Part shown: one piece after another, positions 42,635-56,289 of the stretch
How the letters are laid out: each line of letters opens with the position of its first letter
Numbering within the stretch: position 1 is the first letter of the stretch
Assembly (NCBI GenBank): GCA_920105625.2
Contig: OV050030.1
Span: 87,963,152-88,027,151 of the forward strand
Reading direction: 5' to 3'
From: Clusia tigrina
Taxonomy: Eukaryota; Arthropoda; Insecta; Diptera; Clusiidae
Length of the DNA: 64,000 bases
Program-made: the position numbers and the translations under genes
Notes under the pieces: model-generated
The model's database searches: none
Seen by the model: only the letters and a program-made list of their open reading frames with translations
What the model was told of the DNA's origin: nothing

Positions 42635-43586
42635 GTGTCGATACAAATAAGAAGGTCAGTGCAATGAACTTTTACGCGTATCGATTGATGATTCGCGAAG
42701 GAATTGACAACCATCTCTTGAGATATCGCCGATTATTTCAACAGTATGCAGTTGATGTGTACGTGACGATGGAGACAGAACGACTCAATTTTATTCGTTT
42801 CAATCAGACCAAGCTTCGATCTGAAGAGTATATTCACTTGCGAGATGCGGTCAATAGCGATGAAGATGTGACAAACCTTGGCCGACTCACGATTTTGCCA
42901 TCAACATACATTGGCAGCTCAAGGCACATGCACGAATACTCGCAGGATGCGATGACATACGTGCGGAGTTATGGACGGCCGGATTTGTTTGTTACATTCA
43001 CTTGCAATCCAAAATGCTCACAGATAACGGAATTATTGAATCGCGGTCAATCAGCAAGCGATCGTCACGATGTCACAGCACGAGTTTTCAAACAACAGCT
43101 ACGATATTTGATGGACTTTATCGGGAAGCAATGTATATATGGTGCTGTTAGATGCTGGATGTACTCTGTTGAGTGGCAAAAAAGAGGTTTGCCGCACGCA
43201 CACATTCTTCTTTGGAGGGTGGACAAGATTAAACCAGATCAAATTGATGACATCATTTCTGCGGAAATTCCTGATCCAGAGATAGATCCAGAATTATACG
43301 AAGTGGTGAAAACCAATATGGTTCATGGACCTCGCGGACACTACAATCCCACTTCGATTTGTATGTCTGACAATAAATGCTCGAAACACTATCCACGTGC
43401 TTTTCTTTCGGAAACGCAAACTGGAAATGATGGATATCCACTCTATCGGCGTCGCTCATCAGACAACAATGGCAGAACATTCAGCATTCAATTTAGAGGA
43501 GTGAATATCGGAGTTGACAACACATGGATCGTACCATATTCGCCAATATTGTCTAAGACATTCAAAATTCATATCAATGTTAGCTA

Positions 43587-43750
43587 GTCAAGCTATCGAA
43601 TAATGTGATAGTTGCAAGAATTTTGAAAGGGACTTACAAGGGGGCAGAATGCTTGATTCCACGAATTCCTTTGAGTTCCAACGATTTGCCATTTCAGTTT
43701 AAACGTATTCAGTTTCCAGTGAAACTTGCATTTGCGATGACAATCACATT
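43587..43750 (+). repeat. Transplanted helicase segment inside Rep (right arm)
   Basis: Counterpart of 34,747-34,910. Begins TAGCTAGTCAAGCTATCGAA and carries the VARILKGTYKGAECLIPRIP coding stretch that also occurs at its native place near 45,795-45,955. Flanked by the repeat ATTCAAAA(C/A)TCATATCAATG on both sides. Boundaries are accurate to a few bases. Confidence 0.8.
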
Positions 43751-44461
43751 CAAAACTCATATCAATGTTGAGTATTGCAGTTCTGTGAAATCGATCAAAT
43801 ACGTTTGCAAGTACGTCACCAAAGGAAGCGACATGGCGGTTATTGGCCTTGAACGAGATGAGATCAGCAAGTATCAAATGGGTCGATACGTGAACTGCAA
43901 TGAAGCGCTTTGGAGAATATTTTTTTTTGTAATTCATGAGCGTTTTCCGACTGTTGTGCATCTCGCAGCTTATTTGGAGAATGGCCAAAGAGTGTATTTC
44001 AACCCACAGAATGCAGTACAGCGAGCGGAAACACCACTAGCAACAATACTGACGAGCTTTTTCTCAACTTGCGCCAGTGATCCGTTTGCGAGAACATTGC
44101 TTTATTCCTCTATATTATACATGGAATGCATCGACGAAGAAATGGTTACGCAGAAAGCAAGTAGATGGACATCCAGTAGATGGACATCCAGGTGTGTTCT
44201 CAACTAATGCATTAGGATGAATTTACACAATCCACCCGAAAAACGACGATTGCTTCTACCTTCGGTTGCTATTGATTAATGTACGCGGTTCAACTTCATT
44301 TGAGTCATTGCGTACTGTGAATGGTACGGTGTGTGCAACTTTTCGAGAAGCATGCCAGCAATTACAATTGCTGGAACAAGATAATCACTGGAATCAAACG
44401 ATGCGATAGCTACTTCGCATGCCACTGAAGTTCGCACACTTTTCGCGATGATCATTTCGAC

Positions 44462-46159
44462 ATGTCAGCCTTCAAATCCGCGTCAATTATGGGATACGTA
44501 CAAATATTACATTGCCAAAGACATTTTACATCGTATTCGAGTGGCAACATGGAATTTAGATTTTCAAATGAATTTAGATACAATGAAGCATTGGTGTTGA
44601 TTGAAGATTTGTGTTTGCTTATGAGTGGCAAACTATTGACTGAAATCCATATGCAAGCGCCAAATCGTCAAATCAGAGATAAACTGAATCGTGAATTGGA
44701 ACATGAGCGTGCATACGACAGAATAATTTTGGAACAAGAACTACAAAGAAATGTTCCATTATTGAATGAGCAGCAAAAGAGTGCGTATGATGAATTGATG
44801 AAGGCTGTCAATGATGGAAACGGTGGACTATTTTTTCTTGATGCGCCCGGCGGAACTGGGAAAACGTTCCTGATATCATTGATTTTGGAAACAATACGAT
44901 CTCAAAATGGCATTGCGTTGGCTCTCGCATCTACTGGGATTGCTGCAGCTCTACTAGAAGGTGGAAGAACGGCACATTCGGCACTGAAGCTTCCGTTAAA
45001 CATGCATATCAATGAAACACCTGTTTGCAACATTTCAAAGCAATCAGCTATGGCAAAAGTGTTGAAGAATTGTAAACTGATAGTATGGGATGAGTGCACA
45101 ATGGCTCACAAACGGTCTCTAGAAGCACTTGACAGATCAATGAAAGATCTGCGGAATAATAATCGTCGCTTTAGTGGCGCAATGATACTGTTAGCAGGCG
45201 ATTTTCGACAAACACTTCCTGTTATTCCGAAATCTTGAGCGGCGGATGAATTGAACGCATATCTCAAGTCATCGTATTTGTGGCGGTACGTGAAAACAAT
45301 ACGATTGACTATGAATATGCGAGGACTCCTGCAACAGGAAAGCACCGCAGAAGTTTTCTCTAAAGAACTGCTAAGAATTGAAAATTGGCAAATTCCGGTT
45401 GATACTTCCAGTGGTTTGATATCAATTCCACATGCCATTTGTCAATTCACTTCAACGAAAGCTGAACTCATCTCGAATAATTATCCGAACATTGGCCAAA
45501 ATTATCGTAACTACGATTGGTTGAGTGCACGCACAATTTTAGCTGCTAAAAATACCGATGTTAATGACTTAAACTGGACGATTCAAAGTCAAATTCCGGG
45601 AGATTTTCGCTCCTACAAATCGATCGATCGTGTTGAAAATGAAGACGAAGCCGTGAATTATCCAGTGGAATTTCTAAATTCTTTGGATTTGCCTGGCATG
45701 CCGCTACATTATTTGCGTCTCAAAGTTGGATCTTTCATAATTATGCTTCGCAGTCTTCATGCGCCGAAACTGTATAATGGAACCCGACTGATTGTGGCGC
45801 AGCTATCGAATAATGTGATAGTTGCAAGAATTTTGAAAGGGACTTACAAGGGGGCAGAATGCTTGATTCCACGAATTCCTTTGAGTTCCAACGATTTGCC
45901 ATTTCAGTTTAAACGTATTCAGTTTCCAGTGAAACTTACATTTGCGATGACAATCAACAGGTCACAAGGACAGTCGCTGGAAGTGTGTGGCCTAAATCTG
46001 GAAATGCCATGTTTTTCACACGGCCAGCTATACGTGGCGTGTTCACGAGTTGGAAAACCATCTTCTCTGTACATTTACGCACCGGAACAGAAAACAAAAA
46101 ATGTTGTTTATCAAGCTGCGTTGCATTGGAAAAAATGTAGAAAAATCGCAAAGAAATGA
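44462..46159 (+). pseudogene. Pif1-like helicase of type 2 Helitron, right arm
   Basis: Same protein as the left helicase, with [45 protein letters not shown] and SQGQSLEVCGL, but a TGA at 45,236-45,238 (left copy has ACA, Thr) splits it into 258 and 302 codons. As on the left, the first about 37 residues are out of frame. The end extends 13 codons beyond the left copy's stop. Confidence 0.85.
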
Positions 46160-46242
46160 TTTTCAACACAATATAAATTCAACTTTCTTTTCTTTTCAAA
46201 ACACATAATTTCACGCAGGGCAACGCCTGCGGGGTCAGCTAG

Positions 46243-46271
46243 TAATATATATATATATATATATATATATA
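46243..46271. repeat. (AT)n between the two right Helitrons
   Basis: 29 bp; inverted equivalent of 32,196-32,256 but about half as long. Confidence 0.9.
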
Positions 46272-46387
46272 TCTTACTAAATAAAATCGTTCGTGCATAG
46301 GTACGTCTCGAATGATAAAAGATATCACAACTAAATTTACAACATATATTTGTGTCGTGGCCTGTGAGGTTATAGTATATATTGCAT

Positions 46388-46401
46388 CCACCAGGTGGCG
46401 C
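46388..46401 (+). promoter_or_regulatory. CTCF-like motif in type 1 Helitron leader (right arm)
   Basis: CCACCAGGTGGCGC, matching CCASYAGRKGGCRS at every position, 117 bp inside the Helitron 5' end. The two arm copies face away from the LINE-containing spacer or towards it depending on convention, that is, they are in inverted orientation 14 kb apart. Confidence 0.4.
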
Positions 46402-46742
46402 CACGAAAGTTTTGTTTTCATACATTTCGTACAAACAATAGACGTTAGGTTTAGAGAAAGATTTTTTTTAATAGGGGTTCATATCAATTCAATATGTATT
46501 AATATTTGACATTTCATTTTTAGTTATTAGATTTTGCGTGTATAAAAAACACATTGAAGACAAATTTAATAACACAAAATATTTAAATTCGATTGTTTTT
46601 CAAAGGTAAAATAAAAAAAGTGGGAATATATTATGTGTTTTTACAATATGATCATATTTATATTTTCAACAATATAAAATTCCAACACACGTAACTGAAA
46701 ACCAAACAATTTCTCTCCACATATAATTAGTGTAACAATAAA

Positions 46743-49584
46743 ATGCCACGACGTCGTTCAAATCTTGGTCGCAGAACTTCGGCATCGCAAAGAAGAAATA
46801 CGGATCGAGCAAATTTAAACACGGAACAAAGATTACAAGTGAATGAAGCAACCAGATTAAGAGTATCGCGATTACGTTCAGCACAAACTACTTAACATCA
46901 GAATGAACGCCGGACATTAATGAGAAACACAATCAGAGACAGACGCCAACATAGAACAGATGCAAATCGCAATTTAAGACAGCCAGAGCATTTACATTGT
47001 CATCCTTTAATCGTATCGCATTTGAATATGATCCAGAAATTGAATATTGTGCTCACGTAAAAATTATGATTGGCAACATGGATAAAGAATGTACTTTTTG
47101 TCACGCTCTAAAATTTAAAAATTTGACCGCTGGGATGTGTTGTGCCTCTGGAAAAGTTGTTTAACCAGTATTACATCCACCAACAGAGCTATTGAAATCA
47201 TTAATGTCTGGAGATAATGAAGATTCAAAATTATTTCTAAAAAACATCGTATTTTGCGCCGAAATAACACTCTTCAGAGTATTCAGGATACGCATCGTTC
47301 CTATGACGCCTTCCAATATCCATTAATATTTTGGGAAGGCGAAGATGGTTATCATATCAATATCAAACAAACAAATCCAGCAACAGCTACACTTAACTAC
47401 TCAAATGTTTAATATTAACATACACTTACACAGCCTTTTCTTCATTTTACAGGTGAAGAATCGAATAAAAAAGCCAGCGCAATGAATTTTTTTTCGCATA
47501 GAATTATGATTAGGACCAACCAGGACAATCATATTTTAAAATGCCGCCATTTGTTCCATCAGTTTATCGTAGATATGTATGCGAAAATCGAAAGCGAGCG
47601 ATTACGTTATATCCGATTCAATCAAGCTAAATTACGCGCCGAAGAATACATTCATTTGTGCGATGCAATTAATAACAATATTGATGGCAATTCCAATCCA
47701 AATGAAATAGGAAATATGTGTATATTCATACAAAGGCAGTCCACGTCATATGCAGGAGTAAATTCACGATGCTATGGCTTATGTTCGCGCTTACGGTCGG
47801 CCAGACTTATTCATCTCTAATCCAAAATGGGATGAAATAATAAAATAGTTATTGCCTGGCCAAGCAGCAAGTGATCGACACGATATTACAGCGCGTGTAT
47901 TCAAGCCAAAATTAAAGTCACTAATTGATTTGATTGTCAAACATCATGTTTTTGGTGAAACTCACTGTTGGATGTACTCAATTGAGTGGCAAAAACGTGG
48001 ACTGCCACATGCCCATGTTTTGATTTGGCTAATCAACAACATTAGACCTTAAGAAATGGTTAGCATAATCTCTGCCGAAATTCCAGATCCGGACATTGAT
48101 CCAGAGTTATTCCAAATTGTGACTACAAACATGATCCATGGTTCTTGCGGTGCCATCAATATGAATTCACCATGCATGGACAATGGTAAATGCACAAACG
48201 ATTTCCAAAGGATTTGCTATCGTATACAATCACTGGAAATGATGGATATCCTTTGTATCGTAGACAATCGACTGGTGGATATTCCTTTATGATGACTGCC
48301 AGAAATGATATAGAAATTGATAATAAATGGGTTGTACCATACTTCCCACTGTTATCCAAAACATATAAAGCTCATATTAATTTTGAATATTGCAGTTCAG
48401 TTAAGTCAATTAAATACATCTGTAAATATGTACATAAAGGTAGCGACATGGCCGTTTTCGCTGTAGAAGGAGTGAATGAAAATGATGAGGTTGCACGCTA
48501 CCAAATGGGCAGATACATCAGCAACAATGAAGCTGTATGGCGAATTCTTTCTTCCCTATTCATGAAAGAGATCCAGTTGTCGTTCATTTGGCTATTCACA
48601 TCGAAAACGGCCAACGAGTATATTTTACTGAACAAAATGCAGCAGAACGAGCAGTTATTCAACCAACAACAACATTGACTGATTTTTGCGTTTATGCCAA
48701 CAACAAAATGATTATGGTCGATTTGCGAGAGCATTGCTCTATGCTGAAGTACCAACCCTATTTCACGTGGAATAAGTCGAGAAAAACATGGGAACCCAGG
48801 AAAAGCTGGGATGGGAAAAGAGGAAAAGCTGTTGCCGATTATCCAGGAATATTTTGTGCTAATGCATTAGGCCGACTATACACAGTTAATCCCAAATAGC
48901 GAGAATGTTTTTTTTACGATTGTTTTTAATTAATATTCCTGGACCAACATCGTTCGAATATTTGAAAACTGTAAATGGTCAACTATAGACAACGTATCAT
49001 AATTCATGCCGAGCTTTAGGATTATTAGAAAGAGATTTGCATTGGGATTAAACTCTTGCCGATGCTGTTCCCAGTTCAACGCCGCGCCAAATATAGTGGT
49101 GGATGAAAATGAAGCCGTTAATTTTCCAATAGAATTTCTAAATTCTTTGGATTTACCAGGTCTTCCGTCACATAATTTACAATTGAAAGTTGGTTCCCCA
49201 ATCATTTTGTTACGAAATCTCAATTCGCCAAAACTGTGTAACGGAACGAGATTAGTTATTAAAAAACTTGCGGGACACGTTACTGAGGCAACTATCATTA
49301 ATGGAAACTTCAAAGGGGAACACATTTTATTGCCACGAATTCCAATGATTCCAACAGATGCTCCAATACAATTTAAACGATTGCAGTTCCCGGTTCGTTT
49401 AGCTTTTACCATGCCCATCAACAAAACACAAGGCCAGTCAATGCAAATCTGTGTTCACGCGTTGGTAAACCCAACGATTTATTTGTTTATGCCGAAAATG
49501 GAGAAACAAGAAATATTGTGCACAGATTACCATTACAATAATTTATTATTTTATTTGTTTTCAATAAAAATTTGTATACTTTAA
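46743..49584 (+). pseudogene. Rep-helicase gene of type 1 Helitron, right arm
   Basis: The N-terminus MPRRRSNLGRRTSASQRR is clear at 46,743, followed by a stop, fragments of the zinc region (MDKECTFCHALKFKNL near 47,080) and DTHRSYDAFQYPLIFWEGED near 47,290. Rep then starts at MNFFSHRIMIRTNQDNH (47,482), with EWQKRGLPHAHVLIWLIN (HUH, intact here) and YICKYVHKGSDMAVFA. The jump near 49,060 to [20 protein letters not shown] repeats the helicase core deletion of the left copy. The C-terminal SQ motif and CSRVGKP end are more decayed than on the left. Confidence 0.8.
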
Positions 49585-49641
49585 AATTAATTCAAAACAT
49601 TTTTTATTATTTAGCATTTATTTAAAAAAAAATATAGGCAA

Positions 49642-50036
<395 letters not shown>

Positions 50037-50038
50037 TA

Positions 50039-51604
<1,566 letters not shown>

Positions 51605-51639
51605 TCCAACCGCCTGTTGAGCATATTCTCAACTTCGAA

Positions 51640-52860
51640 TTAAATGCTGCTTGCGCAAACCCGTACTCGAAAATCTAGAGCTCGTCGCCAATTTTGCTTC
51701 GAATATCGCTGGTAAGAGATCCAGATAAGACAGATCAATGGGATGAGCAAACTGATATATCCGATACGGAACTGATGGACTTCTCGGCTCTTAAGCGGTA
51801 GATCCACTTGCTCATTGTTTTGCAATTGTTGCACATGTTCATGTAGTACTTGAATATCGTCCGTCAGGTTGAACTGTTGTTCTAATGAGTGTGTTGCAGC
51901 CTTCATATAATCTGCGATCAGCTCAGTTAGATTCACTTTCGATATGATCGTGCTGGTGACCTTTGAAACATATGTCCGATGTGCCATTATGGTTGTATAC
52001 TCCTCTCTTATGGTGCATACTTGTCTCAAGGTTAAGGCTCCTATTCCCTCAAGTAATTCTGTAAGGATGTCTGAACCGCAGGTGACGCTGATTGTACGAA
52101 CTGGCTGTGCGATGTAGATCCATGAGTTTTCTTTAAGTAATGGAATCCATTGAGGATGAACCTTGCAGATTTTTGGGTTTGGAGTTTGACATAATATTTC
52201 CATCGCACATAGTCTATTGGTTGATGTAATGCGATGTGTTGGATGTAATTGCTTGCATACATGCATATTAGAATTGAATGCAGTGCATGTTGACAATTTT
52301 CCTGCTGATAATGAATAATATTTGTCTCGATGTAGATTGGTGACTATATACTCAATTGTCCCTTCCAAGATGAAAATTCCAGTGCCTTCCAAAATAGGTA
52401 GTTGAGTCACATGTAATAATTCGAATGGTTTCCACAGAGATGAGTTTAAGTATTTCAATGGTATTCATGCTGGGAACTTGTAACGTTGGTGGGAGATGGT
52501 TTTTGATTGCTCTCAGTTTTTGTTGCAGCTAAAATGGATACAGCAGAAGAGGATTGAGCTGTCCGTGATGTGTGTCCGTAAGTACGTCTAAAAGGAGCTC
52601 CTGATTTCGTTGGTAGTCCTGCATCGCCATAAGTACTCGACCGGACATCGCATTAAACATTTCGGCTATTGCTTGGGATTCTGACTTTGTGAAGTTGTCC
52701 TGCTGGCTATATAAATATTTTATTTGCTTGTGTAGTTGTTGAATTTGATCGTCAGATTTCTTTAAAATATTGCTAGTGGAGTCAATTACCGATGTTTGGT
52801 TTAAATTAGGTGCAGAAGATGTTCTTCGTTGCGGGATATGCCGTTTATCGTTGCAGACAT
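51640..52860 (-). pseudogene. env: Env-like gene of BEL element
   Basis: The C-terminal 272 codons (51,640-52,458) are open: Cys residues and glycosylation-like NLT/NFT sites in the ectodomain, a coiled-coil-prone stretch around TDDIQVLHEHVQQLQNNEQ, then a strongly hydrophobic membrane segment near residue 235-250 (LLIPLICLIWIS) and a short basic tail. Upstream, in another frame at 52,480-52,800, are QDNFTKSESQAIAEMFN and LQQKLRAIKNHLPPTLQ. The architecture resembles the F-like envelope of roo and gypsy; I saw no intact cleavage site or signal peptide. Frameshifted and non-functional. Confidence 0.65.
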
Positions 52861-52864
52861 TTCT

Positions 52865-53090
52865 TTAGACAATCTTCCAACAATTGCAATTCCATTTGTA
52901 GCGATGCTGGAGTTGGTTTAGGTACTCCTTACTCCACCGACTCCAAAATTCCTGTTTCAACCTTGTGACTAAGTCCCACTGCTTCAGTAAATTTATGTTC
53001 AGATTCTCAGTGGGCTGGTCGACAACACTTGTCAATGGTGCACCTGTTAGGAAATGACCTGGAGTTGACCAGACAGAGCTCGACACTCGA
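52865..53090 (-). pseudogene. pol: C-terminal domain of BEL integrase (DUF5641-like)
   Basis: STPGHFLTGAPLTSVVD, LVTRLKQEFWSRWSKEYLNQ and LQHRYKWN are the hallmark of the C-terminal domain of BEL/Pao pol. It ends at a stop at 52,865. The preceding integrase core is separated by unrelated sequence. Confidence 0.85.
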
Positions 53091-53640
53091 TACTCGTGCC
53101 ACAACCGTCGCTCAATGCTTTCTCACGCCTTTGAGTTCGACGATATGACGTACAGTCATAAGAGCAGGCAGAACGACAGACAGACGATCTTGTTGCACAT
53201 GTCTGCCACACTGCAGACCATATACTCCATCTAATGCAGTATATGGTCGCAAGTAAATAGAGCGCACCAATTGGGTACGTGCTCTACACTCGTGAAAGAG
53301 TATGCACTACAGGCATGCGCGTTGCACTTAGGGTAGGTAAATTATATAACAGTTTAGATCCCATAAACTGTATAACAAATTAGAATAAGTTTAGTATAGT
53401 ACCTTAGGTTACTTATTAAATAAAAATACAGAGGATTATCACTCTCAGTCCTGCTTACAAACAGAACGCAACTGTATTTTTAATTCCTCGGCAGTTCAAT
53501 AGAACTTGCCTTTTTCACTGTAACTATAATACATGAACATTTGGGCTGTCCACTTTCATAGGCAGCGACCAGCATGCCAATCTAAACTGGCCCGGACAGA
53601 TAACTTGCACATGATATACTATACAAATATATTATAATGC
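53091..53640. other. Unassigned 550-bp segment replacing part of BEL integrase
   Basis: Non-coding sequence between two integrase parts. It contains TTAAATAAAAATACAGAGG (about 53,417), a polyadenylation-like signal in plus orientation, and several short inverted repeats. About 40 codons normally linking the integrase core to LTPGHFL are missing, so this is a replacement or an insertion with deletion. It could be a solo LTR of an unidentified element; no ends were proven. Confidence 0.45.
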
Positions 53641-54203
53641 TAATATATTATAGACTCTTCGTATGTTAATCGGGCATTGGACAAACTTTTGTAAAATAGA
53701 TTCTTTGCCAATTTAACCGCTGCTTCCCATAAGCCGCCAAAATGTGGCGATCTAGCAGGTGCGAAATGAAACTCGATTCCCTTGTGTGCGCAGAATTTCA
53801 TCAGCTGTGATTTGGTATCTACGTTGTGGATGATGTCCGCAATCTGTCTTAATTGATTTCGTGCTCCTACGAAATTCGTCCCGTTGTCACAATGGAGATG
53901 CCGGCAGTTCCCTCTTCGGCTCACAAACCTCTTCAAAGCTCCGATAAAGGCGTTTGTCGCAAGGTTGCTTACCACTTCGATGTGCACGGCCTTAGTTGCG
54001 AAGCAACAAAATATCGCCACAGAACACTTTTGTGGCGTCTTTCCCCTTTGATTGTAATGAAATTTAAATGGCCCACAAAAATCGACTCCAGCGTGAGTGA
54101 AAGGTTTATTTGGTTGAAACCGTGATGCATGTAACTGTCCCATGAGTTGCTGCAATGGTTTCGGCGTAGCTTTAGTCAAGAGACACAGTTTTTTACGATT
54201 CAT
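53640..54203 (-). pseudogene. pol: BEL integrase core
   Basis: 187 open codons: FTHAGVDFCGPF (first Asp), AIFCCFATKAVHIEVVSNLA, RHLHCDNGTNFVGA (second Asp) and FAPARSPHFGGLWEAAVKLA (Glu), the standard BEL integrase core with all catalytic acids present. It lacks an upstream zinc region in frame. Confidence 0.85.
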
Positions 54204-55274
54204 CTAGCTATTGTTTTCGCATTAACCGGCCAATAAGCTTCCGGTGTCGCTGCTACTAGACCCGCTGGGCCAACATGCTTGTTATCAATGAGGATGTGTG
54301 TCATCAATATTTTAGTGATATCACTCCGATATGGCAATAGGGCTTGGTATTTTGCTGTCGTCCGACTGCCAGCATAATATCGCCTTTATCCAGAAATAGT
54401 GAAAGATCACCATCTCCCTTCCAATTGGTTTGTTGTGCTGAAGAAGTTTATATTCAGGATTGAATGCTTGTCTCTGCAGGTCCTTGATTATAGTCTGAGT
54501 AGCACCTTTAATTTCTTCTCCGTCGAGGTCGATGAATTTTTTGAATTGGCACATTACGACTAGTTTTAATGAATCGAAGTGCATATGCGGTGCCTCGTTG
54601 AAGATGTGTCCAGGAATTTCGATGATCAATCATTGAAGTAAACGACGGAATCTGTGACGTAGTAAGACATACCTGTCTCTTCTCCAATTATGTGGTTGAA
54701 TTGGCTGATGCCGCTGGCCACGATGACGGTGGTCCGTATAGAAACAGTGGTCCATAAAACCATATGCCTTGTTGTTTGAATTCACCCGGATTGATGCCGC
54801 GTGAGATCATGTCTGTCGGGTTTTTGTCTGTAGGTACGTGACGCCATTGTTGCTTCACCGTTACTTCTTGTATAGCTGCCACTCGATTTGCCACAAAGGT
54901 GTGATAGGAAGCGCCACTTCAGAGTAAGACCACAGAAAGCATTCGCCTGTCCATTGTAGAATATGCTTTACCCTGTCCAATGACTGGGCTGCTAACCGTG
55001 CAGCACAGAGCTCCAGCCGAGGGAGCGTTTGTTGTTTTGGTGGTGTAGTCTTTGATCTAGAACATAACAGCTGAACGCTCATAGATCCATCTGTTTTTAT
55101 CGACCTTGCATAAATAACAGTTCCATAGGCCTGCTCGGATGCATCGGCAAAAGCGTGTAATTCTCTCTGATGCACATTGTCCTTTGTGGTGGGAGATAGG
55201 TAGCGTGGAATTTGCAAATTCTCAAGTTCCTGGATGTTTTCTCTAAACTGGCTCCAGAAGGTATGCCAGTCCAT
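54204..55274 (-). pseudogene. pol: BEL RNase H and integrase N-terminal region
   Basis: RNase H: RELHAFADASEQAYGTVIYA (catalytic Asp) and TLPRLELCAARLAAQ at 54,861-55,274, then, after a shift, VTVKQQWRHVPTDKNPTDMISRG (54,688-54,894), typical of BEL. The integrase N-terminal zinc-binding segment is decayed (54,204-54,650), with only IKGATQTIIKDLQRQAF readable. Confidence 0.8.
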
Positions 55275-56289
55275 AGGTAGTGCTTCGTCCTAGCTTAATT
55301 TTAGACGCCACAGCGATTTCATGAATATTTTTGCACATGAGACAACTGGTAACAAAAAACCTAATGGGTCGAAGATATGCGCGATGTCCGACAGTACTTG
55401 GCGTTTCGTTATTTTGGCTGTTGTGCTCCATTTGGTCCTTATTAGGAAGTAATCAGTTCCAGGTTGCCACGTTTAACCAAGCGTTTTGATGGTAAAGTTA
55501 TCGTTGTCAAAATTCAATTGAAATGCTCGATCCTCTGCGTTGATGTTGATTAACAGTGTTTTATTACTCGCACACCATTTCCTCAACTTAAATCCTGCTG
55601 ACTTGGTGAGGGAGTTCAATTCCTCCTGTTCGAGCAAGGCTTCTGCTAACGTATCGGCTCCACTCATAACGTCGTCCACATCAAAATCTCGTTGTAAGCA
55701 TATGTAGCCATGCGGATATTGTGTGTTATGCTCCTTGGCTAATATGCGTAGACATTTTATCGCCAAATATGGTGCCGATGTGGTTCCATAAGTCACTGTG
55801 TTTAATTGGTAACTTTTCAGAAGTTCGCTTGGCATGTTCCTCCACAAGATTAGTTGATGCTTGCGGTCAGCTTCGTTCACGATGATTTATCTGTACATTT
55901 TCTCGATATCTGCTGTGAAAACATATCTGTGTATTGGAAATCTCTAAAGAGCCGCAAATAAGTCTTCTAAGTTTTGGACCTGGTAGTAGCACATTGTTCA
56001 ATGATACATTTGTGGAAGTCTTCATTGATGCGTCGAAAACGATACGCAACTTTGTGGTGGTGCTGTCTGGCTTCAGAACGCAGTGGTGAGGTAAGAAGTA
56101 GTGGGGTTGATTTATGCTTCCGCTAACTTCTTCCATGCGACCGATACGCAGGTATTCCTCCATGAAGGCCGTATACTGCATTTTGATGACGGAGTTTCCT
56201 TGTAATTTACGTTCGATGGCGTAAAAGCGTTGTAATGCGATAGCTTTCGATTCTCCAAGAGTGCTTGCGTTATCAACGAAGGCAAGCAC
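55275..56289 (-). pseudogene. pol: BEL reverse transcriptase
   Basis: Three frames: FMEEYLRIGRMEEV, HYFLPHHCVLKPDS, KLRIVFDASMKTS (55,867-56,289); then VTYGTTSAPYLAIKCLRILA and the catalytic block FDVDDVMSGADTLAEA (about 55,650-55,690), then KLRKWCASN (55,473-55,880); then HIFDPLGFL-like sequence near 55,370. VDD is the BEL form of the RT active site. Frames break at about 55,870 and 55,470. Confidence 0.85.

Larger units (their letters stand above)
42351..44207 (+). pseudogene. Rep region of type 2 Helitron, right arm
   Basis: The N-terminal leader is joined by the 1-kb deletion to IVIKRRAGDALERISETHRS and YPLMFCRGEDGNH. Then come a 58-bp intron and Rep (42,664-43,587) with FVTFTCNPKCSQITELLNRG, QKRGLPHAHILLWRVD (HUH) and YPLYRRRSSDN. 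The inserted helicase segment follows (43,587-43,750), then SVKSIKYVCKYVTKGSD with both tyrosines present. A 15-bp tandem duplication at 44,160-44,189 breaks the frame after VTQKAS. Not functional. Confidence 0.8.
42313..46242 (+). mobile_element. Helitron, type 2, right arm copy (inverted)
   Basis: Inverted duplicate of 32,257-37,136. The 3' end GGGGTCAGCTAG (CTAG 46,239-46,242) is followed by T. It keeps an N-terminal start, MPQRGRTNIGRRSRRTTDQRN (42,351), lost in the left copy, but about 1 kb behind it (zinc region and most of the N-terminal domain) is deleted. It shares the 164-bp helicase segment in Rep and the 58-bp intron with the left copy. Confidence 0.85.
46272..49641 (+). mobile_element. 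Helitron, type 1, right arm copy (inverted), 3' end lost
   Basis: Starts TCTTACTAAATAAAATCG at 46,272, directly after A, as expected for Helitron insertion between A and T. Same leader, gene and internal deletion as the left copy, in opposite orientation. It stops at ATATAGGCAA (49,641), just short of the terminal palindrome and CTAG present at 28,757, so the duplicated arm ends inside the element. Confidence 0.85.
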
